Of a DNA stretch of 64,000 nucleotides, positions 24,956 through 33,777 are shown in pieces (position 1 is the stretch's first letter; every line of letters starts with the position of its first letter). The DNA is from Planctomycetota bacterium (GTDB taxonomy: Bacteria > Planctomycetota > SZUA-567 > JAFGGJ01). The notes under the pieces were generated by a model that ran no database searches, was not told the origin of the DNA, and was given only the letters and a program-made list of their open reading frames with translations. The position numbers were made by a program, and so were the translations under genes. The stretch is taken from positions 44,700-108,699 of the forward strand of contig JAFGGJ010000016.1 in NCBI GenBank assembly GCA_016930595.1, given 5' to 3'.

Positions 24956-25864
24956 ATGCTGAAAGCCGTCCATTTCCTGCTGACTTACGCCTGCAATTTC
25001 GAATGCGACCATTGTTTCGTCTACAGCCGGCCCGGGGCGAAAGGAACGTTCACGATCGGCATGATCCGCAGCGTGCTGGACGACCTGGCGGAAATCCAGG
25101 GCGTGGACACGGTCTATTTCGAAGGCGGCGAACCCGCACTCTATTACGCAACCATGCTGGAAGGCATACGCATGGCGCGGTCGAAGGGGTTCAGGGCGGG
25201 CATAGTGACCAACGCTTACTGGGCGATATCGGAAGAAGACGCCGAAGCGTGGCTGCAACCCCTGGCAGATCTGGGACTTATGAAGATGAGTGTCAGCGAC
25301 GACGACCTCCACTACGGCGCCGGCGAAGACACTCCCCCGAAAAGAGCCATACGCGCCGCCGCCACCCTGGGGATAGACACCGGCGTCCTCAGCACGCAGC
25401 GACCGCACGTTACGGACGGCGACGGGACCCGTGCGACCACGACGGCGGGAGGCGTGATGTTCCGCGGGCGCGCCGTGGAAAAACTGACCGGCGGACTGCC
25501 GCTGAAAGACTGGCGGCAGTTCGACGAATGCCCGCACGAAGACCTCAGGAATCCTCAAAGAGTCCACCTCGACGCCTACGGCCACATGCACCTGTGCCAG
25601 GGGCTGAGCATGGGGTGCATCCTGGAAAAACCGCTGAGGGAAATCGTGGAGAAGTACGACGCCGCAAGCCACCCGATAGCCGGAGTCCTGGCGGAAGGCG
25701 GCCCCGCCGGGCTGGCCGAGGAATTCGGGCACGCGTGCAGCGAGGGATACGTTGACGCCTGCCACCTGTGCTACGAAGTGCGCAAAACACTCGTGGACAA
25801 ATATCCCGAACACCTCTGCCCCCGGCAGGTCTACGGCCTCGCCCCACCCGCGCCAACCGGCTGA
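24956..25864 (+). CDS. Radical SAM protein with cysteine-rich C-terminus
   Basis: 302 residues; GGAGG lies six bases before the ATG at 24956 (a GTG three bases earlier is the alternative). The radical SAM cluster motif CNFECDHC gives Cys13, 17 and 20, and EGGEP at 56-60 is the SAM-binding strand. The C-terminal half has seven further cysteines (192, 214, 221, 261, 269, 272, 288), including DACHLCYE, suggesting SPASM-like auxiliary Fe-S clusters. Such enzymes often modify peptides or carbohydrates, but no precursor peptide gene is visible. It stands alone, after a repeat-rich region. Substrate unknown. Confidence 0.85.
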   Translation: MLKAVHFLLTYACNFECDHCFVYSRPGAKGTFTIGMIRSVLDDLAEIQGVDTVYFEGGEPALYYATMLEGIRMARSKGFRAGIVTNAYWAISEEDAEAWLQPLADLGLMKMSVSDDDLHYGAGEDTPPKRAIRAAATLGIDTGVLSTQRPHVTDGDGTRATTTAGGVMFRGRAVEKLTGGLPLKDWRQFDECPHEDLRNPQRVHLDAYGHMHLCQGLSMGCILEKPLREIVEKYDAASHPIAGVLAEGGPAGLAEEFGHACSEGYVDACHLCYEVRKTLVDKYPEHLCPRQVYGLAPPAPTG

Positions 25865-25994
25865 GGCTTCCCCTCGCCCGGCGAGGAGTTCATTCCCGCG
25901 CCCCTTCCGTCGCCGGGGCTATTGGCCGGCAGGCCCGGCGCCGCCGACCACGGCCTTGATCATCGCCGAGCAAACAGCGGCAGATGCGGGATTA

Positions 25995-27845
25995 TCAGGG
26001 GGAGGAAGGAGGTGGGGCCGGGGACCACCTGATGAGGATCGGGCCGATCAGGTTGTCGGTCTCATCCTTTTCCGGAACGGCGTTACCGTTATCGACGATC
26101 GCGTACATGTTCCATGCGACGGAAAAGGCGCAGGAAATACCCGTGAACGTAATCACGGCGGATTCGCCCGGGCCAAGGGAAGCAACGGTCCTGGCATCGT
26201 CGGGGGGGTTGCCGGGGGACGGAGGAGAGGACCTGTCGTAGAACAGTGCGACGGTGAACATCCCGGCCGGCGTCGAGCTGAGATTCTGGACGGTGACGTT
26301 GACGGAAACGGTGTCGCCGACGGCGGGATCGGCCGGCAGGGGGACGATGGAAAGGACGTTGAGGGTACCGTCGAGGGGGCTGGCATAAGCACCCGGCGAG
26401 GCGGTGCGGAGCGATTTTCCGGCGCCGGCGATGAAACGCTTCCAGAAGGGATGGAAGAAGAAGATGCCTGCAACTGCGCCGACGAGGACCGGGAGAAGGA
26501 CGGCCATGACGCGGTGCCGCACGCGCCGCCTGACGACAACGGGCGCAAAAATACCCGTCCTGCGGCGCGCGTACGCGGAGGCGAGAGCGCGTTTTCTGAC
26601 GGAGGAATGGTGGGAGGCGAACTGCGGGGCTTTGCCTGCGGCCACAAGTTCGAGGTCATGAAGGAGTACCGCCGGGTCCGGGTAGCGGTCATCCCTGTCC
26701 ACCTGGAGCATGGTGTTGATGACGTTCGTGAGGCCTTCGGAGACGTCGGGGTTAAGCTGGCGGACGGGCATGGGGTCTTCGCTGAAGCGCTTGTAGATGA
26801 TGGAGATGGAGTCCTTGCCGTCAAAGGCATGGGAGCCGGTGACCATGCGGTAAAGGGTGATGCCGAGGGAATAGATGTCGCTGCGGATATCGACGTCTTC
26901 GGACCTGATCTGCTCGGGGGAGACGTAGAAGGGTGTGCCGACCCAGTAACCGTCCTGGGTCAACCGGGTGCTCTGCGAAGACAGCGTGTCCTTGGAAAGG
27001 CCGAGGTCCGCGATCTTGGCGACGGAATCGGCGGTGATGAGGATGTTATCGGGCTTGATATCCCTGTGGACAAGGCCGGCCTTCCAGGCGCATTCGAGAC
27101 CGCCGGCGGCCTGTATGGCGATGACGAGCGCCTCTTCTTCGGAGAGGGCTCCTTTTTCGATGATGATGTCTTCGAGGGAGCGGCCTTCGATGAATTCCAT
27201 GGCGAAGTAGTACTTGCCGTCGGCGTGGCCGGCGTCGATGGAGCGGACGATGTTGGGATGGTCGAGCTTGGCGGCTGCTTTGACTTCGCGCAGGAAACGC
27301 GTAACGTACTTGGCGTCGGCTGCGAGGCGATCAGGAAGGATCTTGAGGGCGACGATCCTGTCGAGCGCGACCTGGCGCGCCTTGTAGACGTTGCCCATGG
27401 CGCCTTCGCCTATCCTGGAAATGATCTTGAACCCGTTGATTTCCTTGGGGGCGTCTTCCCGTGCGATAACAAGCTTGATGATGTCGAGCTGGTCCACGGT
27501 GAGGAGGCCGTCGCCGATGAAGATGGAAGAGAGCGACTTGTTCAAGCCTGCGTCACGCAAAGAAGCGAGTTTTTCAAGGGAGCGCTGCACGTTTTCGGAG
27601 GAAACCATACCGCTTTCAAGGGCGATGTCGGCCATGCGCTGCTCGTAGCCGGAGCCGGCAGGGCCGTCGGGGAGAGCATCTTCGGCAATGGCGACTTCTT
27701 CGGGCGAGAGGACGGGCGTGGCGGCGGGATTATCGGGGACGCCGCGCTGCAGGGACTCCGGCAGCGGCGCTGCCGGGCCATGGGCCTGACCGGCCTGCTC
27801 ACCGGCGGCGTCGTTCGGCGGTGTGTCTTCGGGATGAGAAGTCAC
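25995..27845 (-). CDS. Ser/Thr protein kinase with C-terminal CARDB domain
   Basis: 616 residues, GTG start. Residues about 60-130 (MADIALESGMVSSENVQRSL, then IFIGDGLLTVDQL) resemble a GspE-type N-terminal module. The kinase domain spans about 138-400 with the P-loop IGEGAMGNVY, Lys168 (VALKIL), HRDIKPDN with Asp262, and DLG at 280-282. One membrane segment (about 445-467) leads to an outside region with a CARDB adhesion-type domain (about 505-605, VGDTVSVNVTVQNLSS). A typical membrane receptor kinase plan, sensing through the CARDB domain. Target unknown. Confidence 0.92.
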   Translation of the reverse strand: MTSHPEDTPPNDAAGEQAGQAHGPAAPLPESLQRGVPDNPAATPVLSPEEVAIAEDALPDGPAGSGYEQRMADIALESGMVSSENVQRSLEKLASLRDAGLNKSLSSIFIGDGLLTVDQLDIIKLVIAREDAPKEINGFKIISRIGEGAMGNVYKARQVALDRIVALKILPDRLAADAKYVTRFLREVKAAAKLDHPNIVRSIDAGHADGKYYFAMEFIEGRSLEDIIIEKGALSEEEALVIAIQAAGGLECAWKAGLVHRDIKPDNILITADSVAKIADLGLSKDTLSSQSTRLTQDGYWVGTPFYVSPEQIRSEDVDIRSDIYSLGITLYRMVTGSHAFDGKDSISIIYKRFSEDPMPVRQLNPDVSEGLTNVINTMLQVDRDDRYPDPAVLLHDLELVAAGKAPQFASHHSSVRKRALASAYARRRTGIFAPVVVRRRVRHRVMAVLLPVLVGAVAGIFFFHPFWKRFIAGAGKSLRTASPGAYASPLDGTLNVLSIVPLPADPAVGDTVSVNVTVQNLSSTPAGMFTVALFYDRSSPPSPGNPPDDARTVASLGPGESAVITFTGISCAFSVAWNMYAIVDNGNAVPEKDETDNLIGPILIRWSPAPPPSSP

Positions 27846-27867
27846 TGCACGGTCCTCTACACGCGCC

Positions 27868-27897
27868 AGTATACCATTAATATTGAAGAAACGCCAA
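27868..27897 (-). promoter_or_regulatory. Sigma70-like promoter for the CARDB kinase
   Basis: Minus strand TTGGCG (27892-27897) and TATACT (27868-27873), 18-base spacer, just upstream of the GTG at 27845 and its AGAGGA site. Confidence 0.5.
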
Positions 27898-27914
27898 CAG
27901 CGGCCGGGAGCGGG

Positions 27915-29339
27915 TCAAGACGGCGAGCCCCGCTTCAGGAGACGTTCCTTTTCGAGCGCATCGAGGTAATTGACGTAGGAGTTGTAGATATCGGAGTACT
28001 TGAGGACGATGGTCTTGGCGCCGCCGCGCAGGAAGACGGTATCGAGGTTGTACCTGTCGGCCCTGCCGAAGTTCCAGACGAGGGCGTCGAGGAAGACGTT
28101 GACGAAGAGGTAGAGGGTGTCGAGAAGGGTCCGCCTTATGGAATAGAAGGCGCTGTAGGCCTTATATGTCTCGCTGATGAGCCTGGACGGACTCATGTTT
28201 TTGGGCTGAAAGACGGGGAACATGCCGTTATAGAAGTCCCAGTCCCTGTGGAGGAGACGGTTCCCGGCGACGATATCGTCATAGCAGCGGGTGCCCGGGA
28301 AGGGAGTGAGGATCATGAACTGGACGGTATCGATCCTGTTGTCGATGGCGAAGCGGGCGGTGGCGGCGACGCTCTCGACGGTATCGTGGTCTTCGCCGAA
28401 GATGAACATACCGTGAATATTGACGCCGGCCCGATGCAGGACGGAGATAGCCTTTTCGATATCGGCCCTCGTCTGGGACTTATGCATGGCCTTGAGGGTG
28501 GCGTCGTCGATGGATTCGAAACCGACATAGACCCAGCGGAGACCTGCGGCGACCATTTTGTCCACGAGTTCGGGGTCCCTGGCGAGATCGGAGCGGACCT
28601 GTGCGGCCCAGGAGATATCGAGTTTTCTGTCAATGATGAGGTCGCAGAGGCGGTCGACGCGGTTCCTGTCGGCGGAGAAGTTATCGTCGTAGAAGAAGAA
28701 GGTTCTGCTCTTGAAGCAATCAAGAGCGTTTTCGATTTCCGCGATAATGCGCTCGGGCGACTGCATGCGGAATTTACGGCCGAAGATCCTGGTGACGGTG
28801 CAGAAGTTGCAATCGAAGGGGCATCCCCGCGAGGTCATGACGGGGACGGTGTCGATGGTTTCATATCCTTCGAGGAGGCGGTAGTTGACGAGCGGGAGGT
28901 CTTCGAGGTCTTGCGGTGGGACGCCCTGGACGATCCTGTCGGTGCAGCGGCCTTCCACGAGGTCGAGGATGACGCCTTCGGCTTCGCCGATGACGACGTG
29001 GTCGGCGACGTCGGCAAAGTCTTCCGGGAGGAGCGAGGCGTGGATACCGCCGACAATGACGAGGGAATCCGGATAGAGACTCTTTAATTGGCTGGCGAGG
29101 AGCCTGGCGCGGTTGGCGCTGACGGTAAGAGCGGTAATGCAGTACACATCGGCCTTGACGTCGAAGGGGTCGAGCTGGCGGCCGAGGATGTTCTCGTTGA
29201 CGATGCGGACGTCATAGCCGTGTTTTTCGAGGATGGTACCGAGGTAGAGGCTGCCGAGGAGAGGGAGGCGCATGTAGTTGTCGAAGACGTTGGTGCGGTT
29301 GCCCGTAGGCTCGATAAAGACAATGGACCTGGGGGTCAT
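27915..29339 (-). CDS. B12-binding-domain radical SAM protein
   Basis: 474 residues from the ATG at 29339, which overlaps the stop of the membrane protein gene (ATGA). An N-terminal Rossmann fold like that of cobalamin-binding radical SAM enzymes spans about 5-135 (GGIHASLLPED), but lacks the DxHxxG histidine motif. The radical SAM cluster motif CPFDCNFC gives Cys173, 177 and 180. The C-terminal part (about 370-474) is a mostly helical extension with YSAFYSIRRTLLD. Members of this class methylate or rearrange lipids, hopanoids or antibiotics. Coupling with a membrane protein suggests a lipid or membrane substrate, which is inference. Confidence 0.88.
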   Translation of the reverse strand: MTPRSIVFIEPTGNRTNVFDNYMRLPLLGSLYLGTILEKHGYDVRIVNENILGRQLDPFDVKADVYCITALTVSANRARLLASQLKSLYPDSLVIVGGIHASLLPEDFADVADHVVIGEAEGVILDLVEGRCTDRIVQGVPPQDLEDLPLVNYRLLEGYETIDTVPVMTSRGCPFDCNFCTVTRIFGRKFRMQSPERIIAEIENALDCFKSRTFFFYDDNFSADRNRVDRLCDLIIDRKLDISWAAQVRSDLARDPELVDKMVAAGLRWVYVGFESIDDATLKAMHKSQTRADIEKAISVLHRAGVNIHGMFIFGEDHDTVESVAATARFAIDNRIDTVQFMILTPFPGTRCYDDIVAGNRLLHRDWDFYNGMFPVFQPKNMSPSRLISETYKAYSAFYSIRRTLLDTLYLFVNVFLDALVWNFGRADRYNLDTVFLRGGAKTIVLKYSDIYNSYVNYLDALEKERLLKRGSPS

Positions 29340-29815
29340 TTTTTCTTCCCCAAAAGCAGGAGGCTGAAGCCGGCGAGGATGAAAACGGTCCACCAGTAGC
29401 GGCCGCTGACCGAGAAAACGAGGAAGAAGAAAAGCGCCAGGGACATCAGGAGAAGGCCGAGGACAAGAAGTCTGCGTTTTTCGCTCTGGAAGAAGAAGAG
29501 TGTGACGAGGACGATACCGAGGAAGGCGATGAAAGCGGGCCAGAGCCACGTGAGTTCGTGCCACGAAGTGAAATTGCAGTAAAAAGCCATGGCGCTGAAA
29601 AGGACGAGGTATTCGCCGACAGCGAGGTAGAGGAGACCCCGGTCGGTGCGCCTGAAGAAAATGCCGACGAACCCCGCGCCGAGGTTGAGTACCAGGACGG
29701 GCCAGAGCTTGTAGAGGACGGGAAACCCGAAGATGGAATCCGCCGCAAAAAGCAGGCCAACAAGTATCAGGAGGACAGCCAGCCTCCTGTAGGTTACGTT
29801 TTCGAGATCACTCAT
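29336..29815 (-). CDS. Multi-pass membrane protein of unknown function
   Basis: 159 residues, with GGAAAGGA upstream of the ATG at 29815. Hydrophobic segments at about 10-27, 33-50, 60-80, 87-107 and two near the C-terminus (LLVLGLLLMSLALFFFLVFSVSG, then YWWTVFILAGFSLLLL) give five or six membrane passes. The pattern resembles small DUF5668/LiaF-type transmembrane domains, but I am not sure. It is translationally coupled to the B12-type radical SAM gene downstream. Confidence 0.75.
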   Translation of the reverse strand: MSDLENVTYRRLAVLLILVGLLFAADSIFGFPVLYKLWPVLVLNLGAGFVGIFFRRTDRGLLYLAVGEYLVLFSAMAFYCNFTSWHELTWLWPAFIAFLGIVLVTLFFFQSEKRRLLVLGLLLMSLALFFFLVFSVSGRYWWTVFILAGFSLLLLGKKK

Positions 29816-29842
29816 GGCGAAAGGGTGTCCTTTCCGGACAAA

Positions 29843-29914
29843 CGGTAACAATGTTATTAGCCCGGGGGAAAAAGGCAAGGACGCCTGCGAAAAACATCCG
29901 TTCGCTTGTTACCG
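29843..29914. promoter_or_regulatory. Possible divergent operator: CGGTAACA ... TGTTACCG
   Basis: An 8-bp perfect inverted repeat (29843-29850 and 29907-29914) between the divergent membrane-protein and GH42 genes. The left arm continues into a local palindrome TAACA-A-TGTTA (29846-29856). Each arm overlaps a predicted promoter element, so a looping or dimeric regulator could control both genes. Confidence 0.4.
29851..29878 (-). promoter_or_regulatory. Possible promoter for the membrane protein / B12 radical SAM pair
   Basis: Minus strand TTGCCT (29873-29878), 16 bases, TAACAT (29851-29856). The -10 overlaps the left palindrome. Confidence 0.4.
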
Positions 29915-29933
29915 GGAAGCGCGGCAATAACAT
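29906..29933 (+). promoter_or_regulatory. Possible promoter for the GH42-GH20-like operon
   Basis: TTGTTA (29906-29911), 16 bases, TAACAT (29928-29933). The -35 overlaps the right arm of the inverted repeat, and the -10 is the same hexamer as in the divergent promoter. Confidence 0.4.
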
Positions 29934-29964
29934 ACGTGCCGGTGCAGAAACGGAGGATACCGAA

Positions 29965-31941
29965 ATGTACGTCGGAGCAGACTACTACCCGGAACACTGG
30001 CCGGAGGAACGGTGGGAAACGGACGCCAGGCTGATGAAGGAAGCGGGACTGAACATCGTGCGCGTGGCGGAATTCGCCTGGGTTAACATGGAGCCGGAGG
30101 AAGGAGCGTACCGGTTCGACTGGCTGGACAGGGCGATAGAAACACTGGGGGCGCACGGTATCGGCGTGATCCTGGGAACTCCGACCGCCGCCATGCCGGC
30201 GTGGGTGGCGGACAAGTATCCCGAGACGCTGGCGCAGAAGAAGGACGGGACCCGCGTCACCTGGGGCATGCGGAAGAACAACTGCTTTACGTCGGGGGCG
30301 TACAGGATGCTTTCCGAGCGCATAACGCGCGCGATGGCCGTGCACTACGCCGGCAACCCGCACGTCGCGGGATGGCAGACCGATAACGAAATCGGCGGGC
30401 ATGAGGTCTGCTACTGCGCGTCGTGCAGGCGGGGATACCAGGACTGGCTGAGACGCAGGTACGGCACGCTGCAGGAGCTGAACCGCGCGTGGGGGACGCA
30501 TTTCTGGAGCGAGGCGTTCGGGACGTGGGGGGAGATAACGATCCCGGACGACGCGGCGGCGCACAACCCGTCGGCGTACCTGGACTGGCGGCGATTCTTT
30601 TCCGACCTGAACGTGGAGTTCCAGGCGGACCAGCTGAGGATACTGCGGAAGACATGCCCGGGACAGTTCGTAACGCATAACTTCATGGGGCTGTTCCGTG
30701 AGATCAACTACTACGACCTCGCCGAAGACCTCGACTTCGTGAGCTGGGACAACTATCCCGTCCACGGCAAGCCCGGCGTACCGTACGGGGCGTCGATGGC
30801 GGCGGACGTGATGCGCGGACTGAAGAAAAAGAACTTCTGGATAATGGAGCAGACTTCCGGGACGCACGGATGGGGGACGTTCACGAGAAACCCGCGGCCT
30901 GGGGAGATACGGAAGATAGCGTACCAGCAGGTGGCCCGCGGAGCGGACGCGATGATATGGTTCCGGTGGCGCGCCTGCACGGCGGGCAGGGAACAGTACT
31001 GGCACGGAGTGCTGGGGCACGACGGGAAACCCCTGCGCAGGTACCGCGAGATAAAACAGACGGCCGGCGAATACCACGCTCTCGCGGAGAAGATCGAAGG
31101 GACCACGCTGAAACCGCAGGCGGCCATCGTGTACGACTACGAAAGCCACTGGGCGCTCGCCGCCCAGCCCGCCTACCGTGAAAACCGGTACCACGAGGTG
31201 CTGGCGAGGTACTACGACGCCTTCTACCGGGCCGGCATAAGCGTCGACATGATAAGGCCGGACGACGACCCGGGCGGCTACCGGCTGGTGCTTGCGCCGG
31301 ACCTGTACGTGATGCCGGACGAGACAGCCGCTCGACTGGCGGAATACGTCCGCGGAGGGGGAATACTCCTTACCGACTGCAGGAGCGGCGTGAAGGACGA
31401 AAGCGGCCTGTGCCACGAGAGAACGCTGCCGGGACTGCTCGGCGAGGCGCTGGGGATATCCATCGAGGAATACGAAAGCATGCCGGACTTCGAGTACAGG
31501 ATGGCGGGAGCGAACGGGTTCGACGGGGAATGGACGGCGCGGCATTACGCGGACTGGGTGACGCCCGTGAAAGCGGAAGTGCTGGCGCGGTACGGCGAAT
31601 GGCACATGGAAGCGTTCGCCGCGCTGACACGCAACAGGTACGGCGACGGGTACGGGTACTACATGGGAACGGTGTGCGGCGAAGAGGCGTTCTACGACGC
31701 TCTCGCGGCGGAACTGGCCGAAAAAGCCGGCATACGGCCGATACTCGCGCCGCCCGCCGGCGTCGAAGCCACAATGCGCGAAGGGAACGGCAGGAAGATA
31801 GTCTTTCTCGTGAACCATACCGAAGAGGAAAAGGAGGTCGGACTGCCTTTCGCCGGCACGGAACTCATTTCCGGGAAAAAAACCGGTATGTCCGCCAGGC
31901 TGGGCCGCTACGGGGTCGCGGTCATCGAAATCGACCGGTAA
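29965..31941 (+). CDS. Beta-galactosidase, glycoside hydrolase family 42
   Basis: 658 residues from the ATG at 29965, with GGAGG upstream. It begins YVGADYYPEHWPEERW, typical of GH42. The acid/base Glu142 follows Asn141 (TDNEIGGHEVCYC) and the nucleophile Glu295 lies in WIMEQTSG. Nearby CYCASC residues match the zinc-binding cysteine cluster known in part of the family. A trimerisation domain (about 395-600) and small C-terminal beta domain follow. No signal peptide, so it acts in the cytoplasm on imported galactosides. First gene of a two-gene glycosidase operon. Confidence 0.95.
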   Translation: MYVGADYYPEHWPEERWETDARLMKEAGLNIVRVAEFAWVNMEPEEGAYRFDWLDRAIETLGAHGIGVILGTPTAAMPAWVADKYPETLAQKKDGTRVTWGMRKNNCFTSGAYRMLSERITRAMAVHYAGNPHVAGWQTDNEIGGHEVCYCASCRRGYQDWLRRRYGTLQELNRAWGTHFWSEAFGTWGEITIPDDAAAHNPSAYLDWRRFFSDLNVEFQADQLRILRKTCPGQFVTHNFMGLFREINYYDLAEDLDFVSWDNYPVHGKPGVPYGASMAADVMRGLKKKNFWIMEQTSGTHGWGTFTRNPRPGEIRKIAYQQVARGADAMIWFRWRACTAGREQYWHGVLGHDGKPLRRYREIKQTAGEYHALAEKIEGTTLKPQAAIVYDYESHWALAAQPAYRENRYHEVLARYYDAFYRAGISVDMIRPDDDPGGYRLVLAPDLYVMPDETAARLAEYVRGGGILLTDCRSGVKDESGLCHERTLPGLLGEALGISIEEYESMPDFEYRMAGANGFDGEWTARHYADWVTPVKAEVLARYGEWHMEAFAALTRNRYGDGYGYYMGTVCGEEAFYDALAAELAEKAGIRPILAPPAGVEATMREGNGRKIVFLVNHTEEEKEVGLPFAGTELISGKKTGMSARLGRYGVAVIEIDR

Positions 31942-31978
31942 GGCGAAAGCCATCCGGCCGGACAGGGGAGGAAACAAC

Positions 31979-32851
31979 ATGTTGAAGTACCGGGGCCTGC
32001 TGATACACGTGAGCCACTATGATCCGGCCTGGGTGCCCGCCAAGGATGCGGAAGAGCCGTTCTGCGCCGATACTGCCGTGGAAATTGTGGAGGCGATGGC
32101 GGGAACGGGAATGAACGTCCTGGTGGTGGACCTGGCCGACGGGGTCGAATACGGGACGCATCCCGAAATGAAACGGCATTACAGCGTGGCGATGGAAAAA
32201 CTGGAGACCGTGGCCGCCAGGGCGGAAAGCCTGGGCATCGACGTCGTGCCGAAGCTGAATTTCTCGAAGAGCGGCCGGAACCTGCACGACATGTGGATGC
32301 GGCCGCACTGGGACCACACCAGCTGGCTGAAGAACCTGGACGAATACTACGGCGTGGCCGGGGACCTGATCGGCGAAACCGTGGAAGCGCTGAAGCCGCG
32401 GGAGTTCTTTCACATCGGGATGGACGAAGACCACTACAGGTCGCTGGAGCAGTACGTCGAGACCATAGAAACGCTGCGGAAGCAGGTGGGCGCCCACGGG
32501 CTGCGGACCGTCATATGGAACGATTCATGCCACCACGAGAAGACGAAGATAGCCCAGGTTCACGCCGACAAGTGCCGGGCGGCGGAAGAACGCCTGTCGA
32601 AGGATATCGTGCAGATCCTGTGGGCGTACAACGCCGCGCACCCGGACGTGGTGAAGCGCGTTGCGGAAAGGGGATTCGAAGTGTGGGGGGCGCCGGGCGG
32701 GACGCCGGACCAGACGGAAGCATGGCGCGCAGCCCTGCAGGCGCACGGGGGTACGGGAATGCTGATGACAAGGTGGATAAAGTGCAGCGGCAGGACCCGA
32801 GGCGAGATGCTGGATCTCATCAATACGTGCGGACCCGGATATTCAGCCTGA
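31979..32851 (+). CDS. Putative glycoside hydrolase, GH20-like TIM barrel
   Basis: 290 residues, with GGAGG eight bases before the start, 37 bases after GH42. The segment FFHIGMDEDHY (residues 143-153) resembles the GH20 catalytic motif with adjacent Asp149-Glu150, as in substrate-assisted N-acetylhexosaminidases. Alternating strands and helices such as GIDVVPKLNF and RTVIWNDSC fit a TIM barrel. The protein is short, without the extra N-terminal domain of classical GH20 enzymes and without signal peptide. Operon with GH42 suggests joint use of a galactose/hexosamine oligosaccharide. Family call is tentative. Confidence 0.6.
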   Translation: MLKYRGLLIHVSHYDPAWVPAKDAEEPFCADTAVEIVEAMAGTGMNVLVVDLADGVEYGTHPEMKRHYSVAMEKLETVAARAESLGIDVVPKLNFSKSGRNLHDMWMRPHWDHTSWLKNLDEYYGVAGDLIGETVEALKPREFFHIGMDEDHYRSLEQYVETIETLRKQVGAHGLRTVIWNDSCHHEKTKIAQVHADKCRAAEERLSKDIVQILWAYNAAHPDVVKRVAERGFEVWGAPGGTPDQTEAWRAALQAHGGTGMLMTRWIKCSGRTRGEMLDLINTCGPGYSA

Positions 32852-32905
32852 GAAAACCCGCCGTTCTACGGGATTCCCGGCGCGAGGCGGCTCAAATCAC
32901 AGATT

Positions 32906-33742
32906 TCAAGGAATGATTGCTGCCCCTTCACCTTCCCCATCGTCCTTGTGGGGAGGAGCGGCCGGATTCGCGCCTTCCCGGACGGGGGCGGCATCATCCG
33001 CCGGCGGGGTTTCGCCGGCGGCGGGAGCGGGTTTTTCATCGGCGGGAGCGGGTTTTTCATCGGCGGGAGGAGTTGGTTTTTCGTCGGCGGGGGGAACGGG
33101 TTTTTCGTCGGCGGCGGGAGCGGGTTTTTGGGCGGCGGGAGCGGGTTTTTCGTCGGGTGGAGGAACGGGTTCCGGCTGTTCCGCAGCAGTCTTCAGGCAG
33201 GCCAGCAAAGCGGACCGGCCTTTGTGTACGGAGACTATCACGTGGTCCATTCCGCGTGCAAAATCGGCATAGGAAAGGCCGGCGGCGGCGAGAAAGACGT
33301 AGTCAAAAGCGACTTCACCGTCCTCGGGATCGAACGCCCAGGCGCCGACGGCGCTGTGGAAGTTCTCGGCAAGGAGAAGGAGCAGCGCCTCGGCTAAACC
33401 GGGCTGATCTTTCTTCAGGGCGGCGACGTTCATCACGTTGACGAAAAGGGCGTCTCCGGCGCCGCCCAGGATGGAAACGCTGAACCTGAACTGGACGCCT
33501 TCATAAAGGACGTTGAAAAAGACGATCCTGTTCTCGCGGTCCGCCTGGATCCGGCTGATGCCCCACCGGTCAAGGTAGTCCACGAGAAGGTCCATGGTAA
33601 GCTTGCGCGGGACTGCGGCGTCCGCCGCCGGAGGCTTTGCGGAATCACCCGGGGCGGGGGCGGGCGCCGGGGTTTCTTCCCGTGCGGAAAGACAGAAGGA
33701 TAAAGACATGGTGAGCAACGCGGCCGCCATACGCCTTGCCAT
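32906..33742 (-). CDS. Exported YbjN-like protein with Pro/Ala/Glu/Lys-rich tail
   Basis: 278 residues from the ATG at 33742, six bases after AGGAG; the ATG two codons earlier overlaps that site. An N-terminal hydrophobic signal (MAAALLTMSLSFCLSA) with a cysteine that might be lipidated is followed by a folded domain (about 45-190, DYLDRWGISRIQADRENRIVFF and SYADFARGMDHVIVSV) resembling YbjN/type III chaperone-like folds. The last 90 residues are low-complexity with repeated DEKPAP-like units (at least five DEKP). The tail may span the cell wall. It lies 35 bases after folD but seems unrelated to folate metabolism. Confidence 0.75.
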   Translation of the reverse strand: MARRMAAALLTMSLSFCLSAREETPAPAPAPGDSAKPPAADAAVPRKLTMDLLVDYLDRWGISRIQADRENRIVFFNVLYEGVQFRFSVSILGGAGDALFVNVMNVAALKKDQPGLAEALLLLLAENFHSAVGAWAFDPEDGEVAFDYVFLAAAGLSYADFARGMDHVIVSVHKGRSALLACLKTAAEQPEPVPPPDEKPAPAAQKPAPAADEKPVPPADEKPTPPADEKPAPADEKPAPAAGETPPADDAAPVREGANPAAPPHKDDGEGEGAAIIP

Positions 33743-33777
33743 AAGCATCTCCTAAAGAAAGCGCCTGCCGGCGGGTA

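Noticed and set aside
25752..29087. Open frame of more than 1,100 codons on the plus strand
   Set aside because: It lies opposite the CARDB kinase and the B12 radical SAM gene, which have clear domains; its translation is Gly/Asp/Val-rich with no motif. Long antisense frames are common at this GC content.
29857..31980. 707-codon open frame on the minus strand
   Set aside because: Exactly antisense to the GH42 gene, Arg/Pro/Val-rich and without domains; GH42 catalytic residues are on the other strand.
33000..33180. CRISPR-like or tandem DNA repeat
   Set aside because: The repeated G-rich units are codons of the DEKPAP tail of the exported protein, with irregular spacing and no unique spacers.
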